NCBI GenBank assembly: GCA_021307315.1
Contig: JAJSPD010000107.1
Location: 51,980 to 115,979, forward strand
DNA: 64,000 nt
DNA from: Bisporella sp. PMI_857
Taxonomy: Eukaryota; Ascomycota; Leotiomycetes; Helotiales; Helotiaceae
Direction of reading: 5' to 3'
The position numbers and the translations under genes were made by a program. This document shows positions 43,132 through 53,460 of this stretch, piece after piece (the first letter of the stretch is position 1; each line of letters starts with the position of its first letter). The notes beneath the pieces were generated by a model. The model ran no database searches. It worked only from the letters and a program-made list of their open reading frames with translations, and had not been told where the DNA came from.

Positions 43132-43318
43132 GTAGCGTCTTGGCCGGGAAAAAGTGGTATTTCAGTCAGAAGCACGCAAAATGATGGTAATCCAGTCATA
43201 CAAGCGGTTTACAGTAGTAGGACTGGATTACCATTATTTTGCGTGCTTCGGACTGAAATACCACTTTTTTTTTGCCAAGACAAAATTGTGGTATTTCAGT
43301 CCTATGCCAACAGAAAGT

Positions 43319-43487
43319 GTCGGAACAGAGGGACAAGAGCCTAATCGGGCTTAACCCGATTAGGTACATTAGCCGAAGAGAGCGTCCTTAAGAGCTCTCT
43401 TCCACCTGCAACCTCTTAATGCTACACCTATTTGCAACACCATCAGAACAAGAGTATACTCTTAATAGGCCACCCCCTGTGAAACCG
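43319..43487 (-). mobile_element. 169-bp hairpin element with 9-bp target duplication
   Basis: Flanked by ACAGAAAGT at 43310-43318 and 43488-43496. Ends are weakly inverted (CGGAACAGAGGG / reverse of CCCCCTGTGAAACCG). It contains the two stem-loops also present at 24875-24974. A 9-bp duplication is typical of Mutator-like elements, so it may be a Mutator-derived MITE; no transposase is present. Confidence 0.65.
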
Positions 43488-43551
43488 ACAGAAAGTATGG
43501 TAATCTAGGGTTTTGGTCACTTTTTGATGGTATTCTAGTCATTTGCCGTTA

Positions 43552-43785
43552 AATGATCAATTAGTAGAACACTGGTATATTATTTTTAAAAGCATTCAAA
43601 TCTTGCTTTTTCTATGTAGGTGCGGGGTTAGAGAGCGATTCCTGTTATTGGGTGACCTTATTGATGGTTGGGGTAAGGTACATAAGCTTACCCCGCAGCT
43701 TCCACCGTGTTAAGTCCGTGCACCCCCATTCGGAACACCTAAATAAGCGAGTACCAACCCAACTAAAATAAATATAACTAAATGA
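43552..43785. other. Non-coding, probably pogo 3' UTR
   Basis: Lies after the stop of the minus-strand pogo remnant. No terminal repeat was recognised. Confidence 0.35.
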
Positions 43786-44140
43786 CTACTCAATTAAAAT
43801 ACAATCCAAAGTAGAATTAGATTCATTAGCTGCTTCTTCATCTTCCTCTTCAGGCCTAGCTTCTCCTGCAGCCAATTGCGTCTTCCTGATCTTAGCAATG
43901 TCCGCAAACTTAGAATTTGGACTACAGTAAAACCTGGCTATAAGCATATTGGAGATAAACATATCCTGACCAATAAGCATGCAGCGATAAGTCCCAAGCG
44001 AATTTGTATGGGTCATAAGCATAACCTTAATTTTAAGCATATGCTTATGATTGGCCGGTCCCGAATCAAAAAAAACACCAAAACCTCCCTCACCTTAAGC
44101 ATATTAATCCTCTACTCTCAACCCTTATTCTATAGCAAAT

Positions 44141-45000
44141 ATGGCCTCAAACGCGTCGTCATTTTCAAGTATCCCTCAAAAGCGCAAGGCGGTGACAGAC
44201 AGCGAACGCACAATCCTCCGAAAGCGATATAAGGAGCACTGTCACGGCCCTGGCCCTATCCGAGCTTAGCCCCTGCTACCACTGGGCTCGCTTAAGCTGG
44301 CCCCTGGCCAACCTCCTGTATATAAGGCACTGCTTTCCTTCCCTTCTTCTGTCTGTAGCTTGTTCTCTTAGTTATAACAATTGATAGTTGTTCACACCTC
44401 TGAGTCCTTCTACCTAGATCTACGGATCGAGATCCCAGTTCAGCTTGAGTTGTTACAAGCACCTTTGCAAGCAGAGTGACCTGATAACTGGTTCCGGCAA
44501 GAGACTGGGGCACAAGCTTGACCAGGGCCAGGTTTCCCGAATCCTTTCCAAAAGTACGATTATATCGACGATCTCGATAAAAAGAAAGACAAGTTGGCGC
44601 TACAGGCACAAAGATCAAGTGCGGGGGAATGGCCAGAACTCGAGGCAGCGTTGGTTGAATGGCAGCAGCGTATGCAGAAAAAGAAAGCAGTTATTACAGA
44701 AGAGCTTCTCAAGCAACAAGCTGCGAAGTTATGGAACGCTTTGCCGTAATATCAGGGGAAGGAACAGCCTAAGTTCTCTAATGGCTGTCTCCAGGCTTTC
44801 AGAAGCGTTTCAACATGAAAGAATGCGTCAACCATGGAGAAGCGGCTTCTGCAGAAATCGACAAACCCGACGCTATTGCACAGATAGAGAAAGTACGCCT
44901 TCTTATTATGGAATACAATCCTGATGATGTTCTCAATATGGATGAAACTGGACTTTTCTGGAAATTTACACCCGACCGCACACTTGCTAACTACACAAGC
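44141..45000 (+). pseudogene. Truncated Tigger-like transposase, copy A
   Basis: Starts ATGGCCTCAAACGCGTCG and encodes an N-terminal DNA-binding part (KRKAVTDSERTILRKRYKEH) that is cut by the LTR, then frameshifted pieces down to NMDETGLFWKF. The second and third catalytic Asp residues are missing through the internal deletion. It is similar to the N-terminal half of the intact transposase at 49296-50954 but not the same family member. Confidence 0.8.
44240..44457 (+). repeat. Solo LTR with 5-bp AGCAC duplication
   Basis: 218 bp starting TGTCACGGCCC and ending GAGTTGTTACA, flanked by AGCAC at 44235-44239 and 44458-44462. Copy B reads GGAGCACCC through the same point with a single AGCAC, giving the empty site. 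It contains CCTGTATATAAGGCACTGC as a likely promoter box. Confidence 0.92.
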
Positions 45001-45281
45001 TGGGAGTATTAAAGCCACGGTCACGTGCACCTGGCCATAAGCATATCCTGACCTATAAGCATATAACCCTCGGTCCGGAGGCCATGCTTATAGCCAGGTT
45101 TTACTGTAGTCCTAACTTTCATTCGTTTTCTTGGTCTAGCTTTCTCTACTTGAACTTCCAAAGACTGTATTCGATAGCTATAATCTGCTAGAACACTTTC
45201 TTGCTCTTCAAACCCTTTTATAATCTTTCGAAACAAGAGTCTTTTTGTCAAAGGATCACTATCTTCAAGCATCTGAAACTG

Positions 45282-46271
45282 TTAGTATCACTCTCTGTGA
45301 TACTTCTTCGTATTGATGACTTGAAATTGCTTAAGTCGGTTACCCACGGGGCACGTAGCACCGCGATCTCAACGCAGTGCTATATATGCTCGTTGCAGGT
45401 GGTTGACTTGTTCTTGTTTTTTCTAAGGTCTATCCTACGAGCGAAAACTTAAATACATTCAGGTGGAGGCCTGTGCGTCGTGGGACATTCAGAACGGCGT
45501 GACGGCATAATGAATAAACTGTCGCGTATCCTCTGGAAGACAATTTGCTGTATAGATTTTCGAGCGCTTTCCGACTCTTTTGTAGGGTAAAAAGTGTCAG
45601 CTAGATAAATGCCATTTTTGGCCTAGTCTAATTCTGATGCACTTGGTGTAGTTTGTCGGTGAGCATTTTCAGGCTCATGGAAGGCTGCGCGTGTGACTTG
45701 CAGTATAAGAGTATGCAAGGTCTCCCCTAGGATGCGTTGATGACTTACTGCGGGGAACTACTCGATGTGGAATGTTTGGCTTGATGCTGCGTCTGTATCA
45801 AATTAGCCGCGCCATCCGCACGAATCAGAAGATTCAGTGGCTTTTCGTGCAGTGGTTACTACAACTCCGATACACATTGAAAGCACTGCTGAGTGGCACA
45901 ATCCCGGACCTTGTTTCTATGAGCTGATTATTATCATATAATCAGCTGTAGATTACCCTGCGGGCAACCCAAAACATATCCTCTGCATGAGACGGAGGAT
46001 CCTCTAGCCTTTCTTACTCTCTGAATTGCGGTCTCTTCAAACTACGAACTGTTCCGGGTATGCACATCACTGTCGCATGTAAGGAATGACATGGATTTTA
46101 GGAAAGTGGTCAATGGGGGACTTTCCTGGCCTGTAGCGTGTCCTGGCATCTACACTGTCTGAAAAACTATTTAAGCGGCAGGCAAGTCCTCTCTGGTTTC
46201 GGGTTTATTGCTCTTGTTAAACACATCCGCTTTCTGTCCCCAACACCGACTATCTCCCTGAATGCGCCGCA
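45282..46271. other. No supported gene; upstream of Cys-rich gene
   Basis: Short open frames only. The last ~150 bp should hold the promoter of the gene at 46272; a TATTTAAG motif near 46166 could act as a TATA box. Confidence 0.4.
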
Positions 46272-46675
46272 ATGCGTTCCGCGTATCTTCTTGCTCTCTT
46301 TCCATTTACTGCCATCGCCGCACTCAATGGCCACTGCAGTGGTACTGCGACTGGCAGCTATTTAACACATGGCATCTGTGTTAGCACAAGTACCTGCAAT
46401 TCCTACAGTGGCTCATACATTTCCGGCGGCTGCCCCTCCGACGCCTCTAACATAAGGTGCTGCGTGATCGGGTTGGCGGGTTCGATAAGCACGAACCCTT
46501 GTGGTGGTTCGTCCTTTTGTACATGGACTACGTTTGACTGCTCTGGTGACTTTGAGCCTGGTAAGTTGTTTCATTGCTTAGCTACCATCTTGTTGATTAT
46601 GAATATGGGGCTGAGGTATTGCTACTTATAGGACACTGCCCTGGAGGGAGCAACTACCAGTGCTGCCTAAATTAA
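46272..46675 (+). CDS. Small secreted cysteine-rich protein
   Basis: Two exons, 46272-46560 and 46632-46675, joined across a 71-bp intron (donor GTAAGT, acceptor TATAG), 110 residues. A signal peptide (MRSAYLLALFPFTAIAAL) is followed by about 92 residues with 12 cysteines, including GICVSTSTC, IRCC, CTWTTFDC, GHCPGGSNYQCC. The GIC...TC...C...CC pattern with a CPG...CC end is the Cys-rich module often found at the N-terminus of fungal cell-wall hydrolases of bacterial type. Here it stands alone, so a binding or effector-like role is a guess. Ends cleanly with TAA. Confidence 0.75.
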
Positions 46676-48108
46676 TCGATGGGTCGAGGGCTATCTTTGG
46701 GGACGCGTGAAACTGGAGAGTGGAGAGAAATCTGCAAGAGTGATGATTGAAAGGTTTCCGAAAAGTTGATAGTCTTATGTCTGTCTCCTTCTGAGTAATT
46801 GTATGGAGCCCGCTTCAAGACTTGAAATCGAATAGCATACCGAAATGTGATATTCATTTCAGGCCACCGATGGAATTGTGTTTGTCAGCCCTGCATAAAA
46901 TGCTTTTTGTTTAATGGCTCCCTGCGAGACTGAAATGCATTCCCGCTATTTCCGCACCTTTTGGGGACACCCACGGACAAATTCTTTAACAGGCTACAAA
47001 ACTGGCCACTCCTTGTGCAAGAGGGCATCAAACGGGTATTTGAAAATAAACAGTATCCAAAATTTGATCTGTAGAGTCGTGGCTAGCCTGCCAAACCTTT
47101 CTCAAATACTCGTAAAAGCCTAAATTGGATGTAGGTGGCTTGTAACGGAGAATGATTCACGTGCCTCCCCTCGTATCCACTCATTCTGTATTGCGTAGGC
47201 GGTACACGCTTGAGCAAAGCTACAAAACTTGGCTAAGGGTTTTGGTTTAGAATTTGTAGAGAAACTCAGTAGGTCATATTGACCTCGTTGTCGCAACCTC
47301 GCTGTCGCCCCACCCTTAGTATTGCCAGCTCCACAAGAGCTCGATATGTCGTCGGCTGCATCTGCCACTCAAAATTTGCAGCAGTCAAAACTACTAAAAC
47401 CACACTCAACTTGACGAAGAGCGGCTGCAAGGCGACATAATAATACTTTCGACGCAATATACGGCCAATCTCTATTAGATTTTTGTAACAGCCAGACTGT
47501 AACAGCCAGGGTCGGTTAGAGACGGCCATCGTGACAGGCTTTTCAGCTGTACCTACAATCTATCCGTTTGACACAGTCGCTCGGTACACATAACTACCTC
47601 AAATTTGGATCAATTCTTAAAACGAGAGCAGATTTAGAAACAGGACTTCAAGGCGCACAAAATTGTGGAGCTGGATTTTTGATAAAGGCGTTGTGGTGTT
47701 GAGAATTGACATCGTGTAAATATCGCATTCGCGTCCTTTTGGTGTTGTTTACTGCAAAACCTCGCTTCCTAATATTACGCTCACCAAATTAACAACTCAG
47801 ACGATCGCCATAAAAGCTGAGGTAAGCATGCCTCAAAGTAGACTAGCGTTAATAATAAGCGAACGTATGAGGGACTGAGGTAACATGGCGTCGATGTATT
47901 GGGACCCCCCTCCAGTAACGTATTCCACAAGTGAGCGGTCCACCCAAGCGAGCGGTCCACCTTAGCTATACCCAGCGACTTCAAATACAGATATTTCTAC
48001 AACGCCTTAAGAAATTTAATTCTAATTAAAAATAATTAATCTACAATGTCTCGAGGACCTAGGGAACATGTTGTAATGCGATGTCCTGGCTCGCGGCAGC
48101 GTCCACAT
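46676..48108. other. 1.4 kb without a supported gene
   Basis: Minus-strand open stretches at 47120-47529 and 47781-47984 show no motif. No repeat was noticed until the hAT terminal repeat at 48109. Confidence 0.4.
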
Positions 48109-48403
48109 CAGTGTTGTCAGTAATATTGTGATATGATATATTGGCAATATTGACTATTCGTGATATTACTGTAGTATCAAAATCTCAATACGCACTACAC
48201 CAGATCTTGGAAGGCCCAATATCATATCATATGATATTATTCCCAATATATTCCTAATATTACTTAGAACACTAGGAATTATCCTCCCTGATCATAGCCT
48301 CCTCAACCTTCTCTAGCCCCTCCTTTTCCCTTGCCTGTTGTTCCCGCTTGATATCTGTCTTTATATCAACAATCAAATCAGCCTCAGTATCCTGGATTTG
48401 GAG

Positions 48404-51400
48404 CTATGATCGTAAGCACTCCAAGGCTTCAATGACATCACTTCCAAGACGACTTCTTCTATCTGAAATCGTAACTTTAGCGCTAGAAAATAGCCTCTCA
48501 GGCTCTGCAGACATTGCAGGGATCGAGAGGTAATCAAGGGCCATCTTTGAGAGGTTTGGAAAGGTCTTTTGTTGTGTAGGCTCGAGCCACCAAGCAATTG
48601 CATCATCAATATTGATAATAGGTGCCGCACAATATTGCTTATACTCGTCAACAAGGTCGAAATCAAGGGCATCAGCAGCTTCCATTTCTGCCCAAAAGTC
48701 GTTCTTTGGCTTTAAGGTCTGTTGAATAATAGGAGCTGGTGTAGTCTCTTTCCAGTACTCGTCCTCCCATACCTTCTTAACCATATCCTTTGCCTTCTTA
48801 TGCCACGATTTGGGCCACTTCCGCTCAATATATTTCCACTTGCGTTTTGGATTTAATACCAAGGCAATAGTATAAGCGCAAGATTCGTCGGTAAGACTAT
48901 AATAGCCATTGAATTTTGACCAACCAGAGTTGAACATTGCGGCTAGAAATGCATCGTCTTCATTCTCTGCCTTGCCAGCCTCGAATCGGCCCAAAATATA
49001 GTCCATACCAGGAAGAATATTATCAAGGCAACTGTTTGATGATTCAAATGCTTTAGTAGCCATTTTAATCTTTTCCAAGAATGCCTTTATCTTCTCTAGT
49101 ACAGTGAAACCCCTATATAAGGATGCACCTTCATAAGGATACCTGACCAATAAGGATGCTCCGATAAGGTCCCACGCGTTTTTTGCGGGGAGCTAAGGAT
49201 AACCTCGACGCGTAGGATATCCTTAACTTTTTAGGGTCCCAACCTCTACAGTACACCAAATAATCCTTATAGCTATAGCCATTATCACCGCCGATATGGA
49301 TATGGCAGATGCTCCTGAAGCTTCGAATCCTCCGAATCCTCCAAAGCTTAAGAGAAAGAGAAATGCTATTACCGACCTCGAGCGCCGAAACCTCCGCCGT
49401 CGCTATGCCTCCCACCCGTGTACTCAAGAGCAACTTGCTACCTGGTTTGAGAGTCAACCCACTGGCCGTAAAATTACTCAAGGACAAATATCTTTCGCTC
49501 TTTCCTCCCAGTTCGCACACCTTGATAGCAATAATCAAAAGCCTGGAAAGCTAGGCGCAAAGAGACATTACAAGGGAGACTGGCCAGAGTTAGAGGGGGC
49601 ATTGTATGAATGGCAACAGCGAATGCAACACAAGAAAGCTACGATTACAGGCGAGATCCTTAAGGCAAAAGCACATGATATATGGATTCTTCTACCACAA
49701 TACCGCGATATCGAAGAGCCAAAGTGGTCAAATGGCTGGCTAGGTGGGTTTAAGACGCGTTTCAAGATTAAGGAATACATACAACATGGAGAGGCTGCCG
49801 CTGCAGATATCAACAATCCTGAGAATATTACACAAATGGCTGATGTCCGTACGCTCTGCAAAGAGTACGCTGACAAGGATATATTCAATATGGACGAAAC
49901 AGGGCTCTTTTGGAAGATGTCACCAGATCGTACTCTTGCTACGGAAGTCCAAAGCGGAGGTAAAAAGAGTAAGGATCGAATTACTCTTGCCTTTACAACC
50001 AACGCGGATGGATCCGAGAAGTTAGACACCTGGGCAATTGGCAAATCAAAGAAACCTCGTTGCTTTAAGCATATTAACCTCAAGAACCTGCGAGTACAAT
50101 ATCGAAACAATAAGTCAAAGTGGATGACTAAGTTGATTATGGAGGAGTATCTTCGCTGGTTGAATAAGAAGATGCGTGGTAGGAAGATCTTACTCTTGTT
50201 AGATAACTTCTCTGGTCACGAGCTTGGAGTTGAATTGGTTGGTGGAAAACAAGGTCTTGAGAACGTCCGAATTGAATGGCTTCCTCCAAATACAACATCC
50301 TATTGGCAGCCTTTGGATCAAGGCATCATTGCGTCATTCAAGTTACGCTATCGAAAGCAATGGGTTCTCTATATGCTCCAACAACTCGAGGCTGGTAAGA
50401 ATCCAAATAAGACTGTCAATCTCTTGAAAGCTATTCAATGGAGCCGCCGAGCTTGGGAAGGCCTTGAGCCAGCCAATATCCAGAAGTGCTTTTGGAAATC
50501 AACTATTATACCGCCAAAGGAGAAGAATGAGAATATAGAAAATGAAGCAACTCCTAATCTATCTACTGCCGAAATTGAAGAACTACAAGTCTGCGTTGCA
50601 GCACTACCAGGAGATCATATGCCGATTAACGACTTTATCAACCCTGCGGGCGAGGTTATCGCTGACCAGGATGAGGATATACTTGAGTCTATTGTGGAGA
50701 GATATAGTGGAAACATCGAGGGAGAAGAGTTAGCTGATGAGGCTGAGGATGGAATTGAAGAGGAAATTGGGGATAAGGTTCTTGCTCCTGAAGCAATTCG
50801 CGCTCTTGAGGTTCTACAAGCCTACGTTCTTCAAAAGGACACTGATTACTCTATACTCCAGAGAGCTATGGATGGACTTTCAATGGATATTACGAGAGAG
50901 GGAATTAGATCAAAGAAACAAGTCGCTATTGACAGCATTTTTAAGCGAAAGTAGAGGGTGGTTGAAGATACGTTAAAATACAATCTATTAAGTCACGTGA
51001 CCCCTCTCCATAAGGATACCTGACTTATAAGGATACACCCTATGTCTCCGAAGCACATCCTTATATAGGGGTTTCACTGTAGGTCCCATTCGTCAGACGA
51101 GAGTATATCGTCCTTATATTGAGCATCGGGATAAGCTTCACAATATTGTTCAATCGCCTCTCGCAGATTGATTGCACAATAAAGCATCATATACCAGGAA
51201 TTCCACCTTGTGGCATTATCTCGAGACAATGAAGCTCCACCACTGAAATCCCAAAAGTGTTGTTCTCGTTGTACACTGCCTTGAATATATACCACAAAGT
51301 TGTGAAGTTTTCCAAGAGGTCCCTTTTTCCGCCATTGCTCGATCTCTTCTAAAGTAACGTCATATTGTAGGCTAGTCTGTTCGCAATCTTCGATAAATTT

Positions 51401-52489
51401 GGTATCTTTGACGAAGAGGAAAGATTGGATAGCAAGGTTAATAATATGGCCAAAGCAACGAAGTCGATGGGATTTGGCGTCATATTTGATTTTATACTGT
51501 CTTAAAAGTTCTTGCTGAAGAGCTCTCATCATCGTATCGTTATTTGACGCATTATCCATGACAAAGAACCCAAGATTTGATGTAATTCCCCATTCTTGAA
51601 CTACCATCAGAACTGCCTTAGAAAGGTTCTCGCCACTATGGTCTCCAATGATGTCTTTTAGCGCCAAAACACACTTTTGGAGCTTGCCGTTTTCGTCGAT
51701 AAAGTGAGCTATGATCCCCAGTATCGCAAGAGAGTTTGGTGATGTCCATAGGTCACAGGATATATGGATCTTTGACTTGGCCCGTTGTACTTTCGATTTC
51801 AATATATGCTTTTGATCGTGGTATTGTTCCATCACCCAGTTTCGAATTGTATTATGTGAAGAAGGGAACCAGGTATCAATATCGCTATTGAGATATGCCA
51901 GGAAAGCTCGGAATTCAGGAACAGAAACAAGTCGTAAAGCCAAGGAACATGCTGCAAGAACATTTACCCAAAGTATCTTTAGCATATTAGGCTCAATAGA
52001 TGTACCTTCGCCATCTCCAACTCGTCGACGCTTGTGGGGGTTTGCTGCTGCCTGGTTCATAGCCTCCTGAATTGCAAGTTGTTGGTTCCGAGCTTTAACG
52101 TCGCGTACAGATTCTCTTGGGAGTTCGTGACCGTGTTTTAATACCGGGCCTGTCAAATGGTTTGAGATAATAGTGCTTCCGCCATTTAAATCGTAGACTT
52201 TGGGGCAGTATCTGCATCGCCATTCGAGGTTGCCAGTCTTCTTATTGAAGTATCGAGTTTCGCGATCCTTATCCGGCATATGATCAAATACCCAAGAGCT
52301 TCGAAGCTTTGTCTTGGAAGACCGTGTAGAGGGTTGTGATTCATTATCAAATCGCGGGGTTGAAGGCGTGCTAGGATCTTGACTCTGCTCGCTAGTGGCT
52401 ATCGATATAGTCTCGTCTTCAGTAGCAGGACCAGGTCTCTTTGGGGTACCCATGGCTCTGAATGAGAGGCGCTGTTGTTGTGGAGGCAT
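48404..52489 (-). CDS. hAT transposase, split by a nested element at 49100-51079
   Basis: Minus strand: 52489-51080 (470 codons) continues exactly in frame at 49099-48404 (232 codons with stop), giving a 701-residue protein once the Tigger insert and one TA are removed. A BED-type zinc finger is visible (WRCRYCPKVYD...NHL...HGH). The RNase H-like core has ISCDLWTSPN (first Asp) and FFVMDNASNND (second Asp). The end carries the hAT dimerisation domain (LDYLSIPAMSAEPERLFSSA, SDVIEALECLRS). Each half is free of stops, so the insertion is recent or the copy was intact when hit. As it stands the gene is interrupted. Confidence 0.9.
49102..51079 (+). mobile_element. Tigger/pogo-like DNA transposon inserted in hAT transposase
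   Basis: 1978 bp with inverted ends CAGTGAAACCCCTATATAAG and CTTATATAGGGGTTTCACTG and TA on both sides (49100-49101, 51080-51081). Subterminal copies of AAGGATACCTGAC-type motifs occur at both ends. One complete transposase gene. Confidence 0.93.
49296..50954 (+). CDS. Tigger-like transposase (CENP-B HTH plus DDE)
   Basis: 552 residues. N-terminal DNA-binding part has KRKRNAITDLERRNLRRRYA and a second CENP-B-like helix-turn-helix region (WPELEGALYEWQQRMQ...SNGWLGGFKTRFKI). Catalytic residues are D200 in FNMDETGLFW, D303 in LLLDNFSGH and D341 in QPLDQGI. The C-terminus is acidic with a final basic stretch. No stop or shift. The ATG at 49296 begins 194 bp inside the element. Confidence 0.93.
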   Translation: MDMADAPEASNPPNPPKLKRKRNAITDLERRNLRRRYASHPCTQEQLATWFESQPTGRKITQGQISFALSSQFAHLDSNNQKPGKLGAKRHYKGDWPELEGALYEWQQRMQHKKATITGEILKAKAHDIWILLPQYRDIEEPKWSNGWLGGFKTRFKIKEYIQHGEAAAADINNPENITQMADVRTLCKEYADKDIFNMDETGLFWKMSPDRTLATEVQSGGKKSKDRITLAFTTNADGSEKLDTWAIGKSKKPRCFKHINLKNLRVQYRNNKSKWMTKLIMEEYLRWLNKKMRGRKILLLLDNFSGHELGVELVGGKQGLENVRIEWLPPNTTSYWQPLDQGIIASFKLRYRKQWVLYMLQQLEAGKNPNKTVNLLKAIQWSRRAWEGLEPANIQKCFWKSTIIPPKEKNENIENEATPNLSTAEIEELQVCVAALPGDHMPINDFINPAGEVIADQDEDILESIVERYSGNIEGEELADEAEDGIEEEIGDKVLAPEAIRALEVLQAYVLQKDTDYSILQRAMDGLSMDITREGIRSKKQVAIDSIFKRK

Positions 52490-52507
52490 TTTTGATTATT
52501 ACTTATA

Positions 52508-53460
52508 CAGTAAAACCTGGCTATAAGCATATTGGAGATAAACATATCCTGACCAATAAGCATGCAGCGATAAGTCCCAAGCGAATTTGTATGGGTCATA
52601 AGCATAACCTTAATTTTAAGCATATGCTTATGATTGGCCGGCCCCGAATCAAAATAAACACCAAAACCTCCCTCACTTAAGCATATGAATCCTTTACTCT
52701 CAACCCTTATTCTATAGCAAATATGGCCTCAAACGCGTCGTCCCTTTCAAGTATCCCTCAAAAGCGCAAGGCAGTGACAGACAGCGAACGCGCAATCCTC
52801 CGAAAGCGATATAAGGAGCACCCTTGCAAGCAGAGTGACCTGATCAACTGGTTCCGGCAAGAGACTGGGGCACAAGCTTGACCAGGGCCAGGTTTCCCGA
52901 ATCCTTTCCAAAAAGTACGATTATATCGACGATCTCGATAAGAAGAAGACAAGTTGGCGCTACAGGCACAAAGATCAAGTGCGAGGGAATGGCCAGAACT
53001 CGAGGCAGCGTTTGAATGGCAGCAGCGTATGCAGAAGGAGAAGCAGTTATTACAGGAGAGTTTCTCAAGCAACAAGCTGCGAAGTTATGGAACGCTTTGC
53101 TGTAATATCAGGGGAAGGGACAGCCTAAGTTCTCTAATAGCTGGCTCCAGGGCTTTCAGAAGCGTTTCAACATGAAAGAATGCGTCAACCATGGAGAAGC
53201 GGCTTCCGCAGAAATCGGCAAACCCAACGCTATTGCACAGATAGAGAAAGTACGCCTTCTTATTATGGAATACAATCCTGATGATGTTCTCAATATGGAT
53301 GAAACTGGACTTTTCTGGAAACTTACACCCGACCGCACACTTGCTACACAAGCTGGGAGTATTTTAAGCCACGGTCACGTGCACCTGGACATAAGCATAT
53401 CCTGGCCTATAAGCATATAACCCTCGGTCCGGAGGCCATGCTTATAGCCAGGTTTTACTG
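52508..53460 (+). mobile_element. Tigger-like deletion derivative (copy B)
   Basis: 953 bp, TA-flanked, same ends and same internal deletion as copy A at 43925-45106. It lies 18 bp upstream of the hAT start codon (52489), between the coding region and the hAT promoter. Confidence 0.9.
52723..53364 (+). pseudogene. Truncated Tigger-like transposase, copy B
   Basis: Begins ATGGCCTCAAACGCGTCG (KRKAVTDSERAILRKRYKEH, CKQSDLINWFRQETG) then meets a stop and small frameshifts. Later pieces in other frames read LDQGQVSRI, AREWPELEAA, MKECVNHGEAASAEI and NMDETGLFWKLTPDRTLAT. The catalytic core after the first Asp is deleted. Non-functional; it shows where the derivative came from. Confidence 0.82.

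Larger units (their letters stand above)
42628..43549. mobile_element. Foldback TIR element with nested LTR and hairpin element
   Basis: Ends are inverted: ACGGCAAATGACTAGAATAC and GTATTCTAGTCATTTGCCGT, continuing inward as ATACCATCAAAAAGTG / CACTTTTTGATGGTAT, with TA on both sides (42626-42627, 43550-43551). Internal copies of TGGTATTTCAGTC and its complement fold onto each other, including a hairpin of about 50-bp arms at 43148-43275. An LTR-like segment (42794-43131) and a 169-bp element (43319-43487) are inserted. No coding capacity. The TA duplication fits a Tc1/mariner/pogo-type mobiliser. Confidence 0.75.
43925..45106 (+). mobile_element. Tigger-like deletion derivative (copy A) carrying a solo LTR
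   Basis: Inverted ends CAGTAAAACCTGGCTATAAG and CTTATAGCCAGGTTTTACTG with TA on both sides. It keeps the transposase leader, N-terminus and region through NMDETGLFWK...TPDRTLA, then jumps to the 3' end. Copy B at 52508-53460 has the same deletion. Copy A contains the LTR at 44240-44457. Confidence 0.88.
43786..45281 (-). pseudogene. pogo/Fot1 transposase C-terminus split by TIR element
   Basis: On the minus strand, codons from about 45281 read MLEDSDPLTKRLLFRKIIKG and a helical EEQESVLADYSYRIQSLEVQ block with RPRKRMKVRT. They stop at 45107 and continue exactly in frame from 43924 (SPNSKFADIAKIRKTQLAAG, acidic tail, CILIE, stop at 43786) once the insertion and one TA are removed. This is the usual C-terminal tail of Fot1-like transposases. 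The catalytic domain is absent upstream of 45281. Confidence 0.8.
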
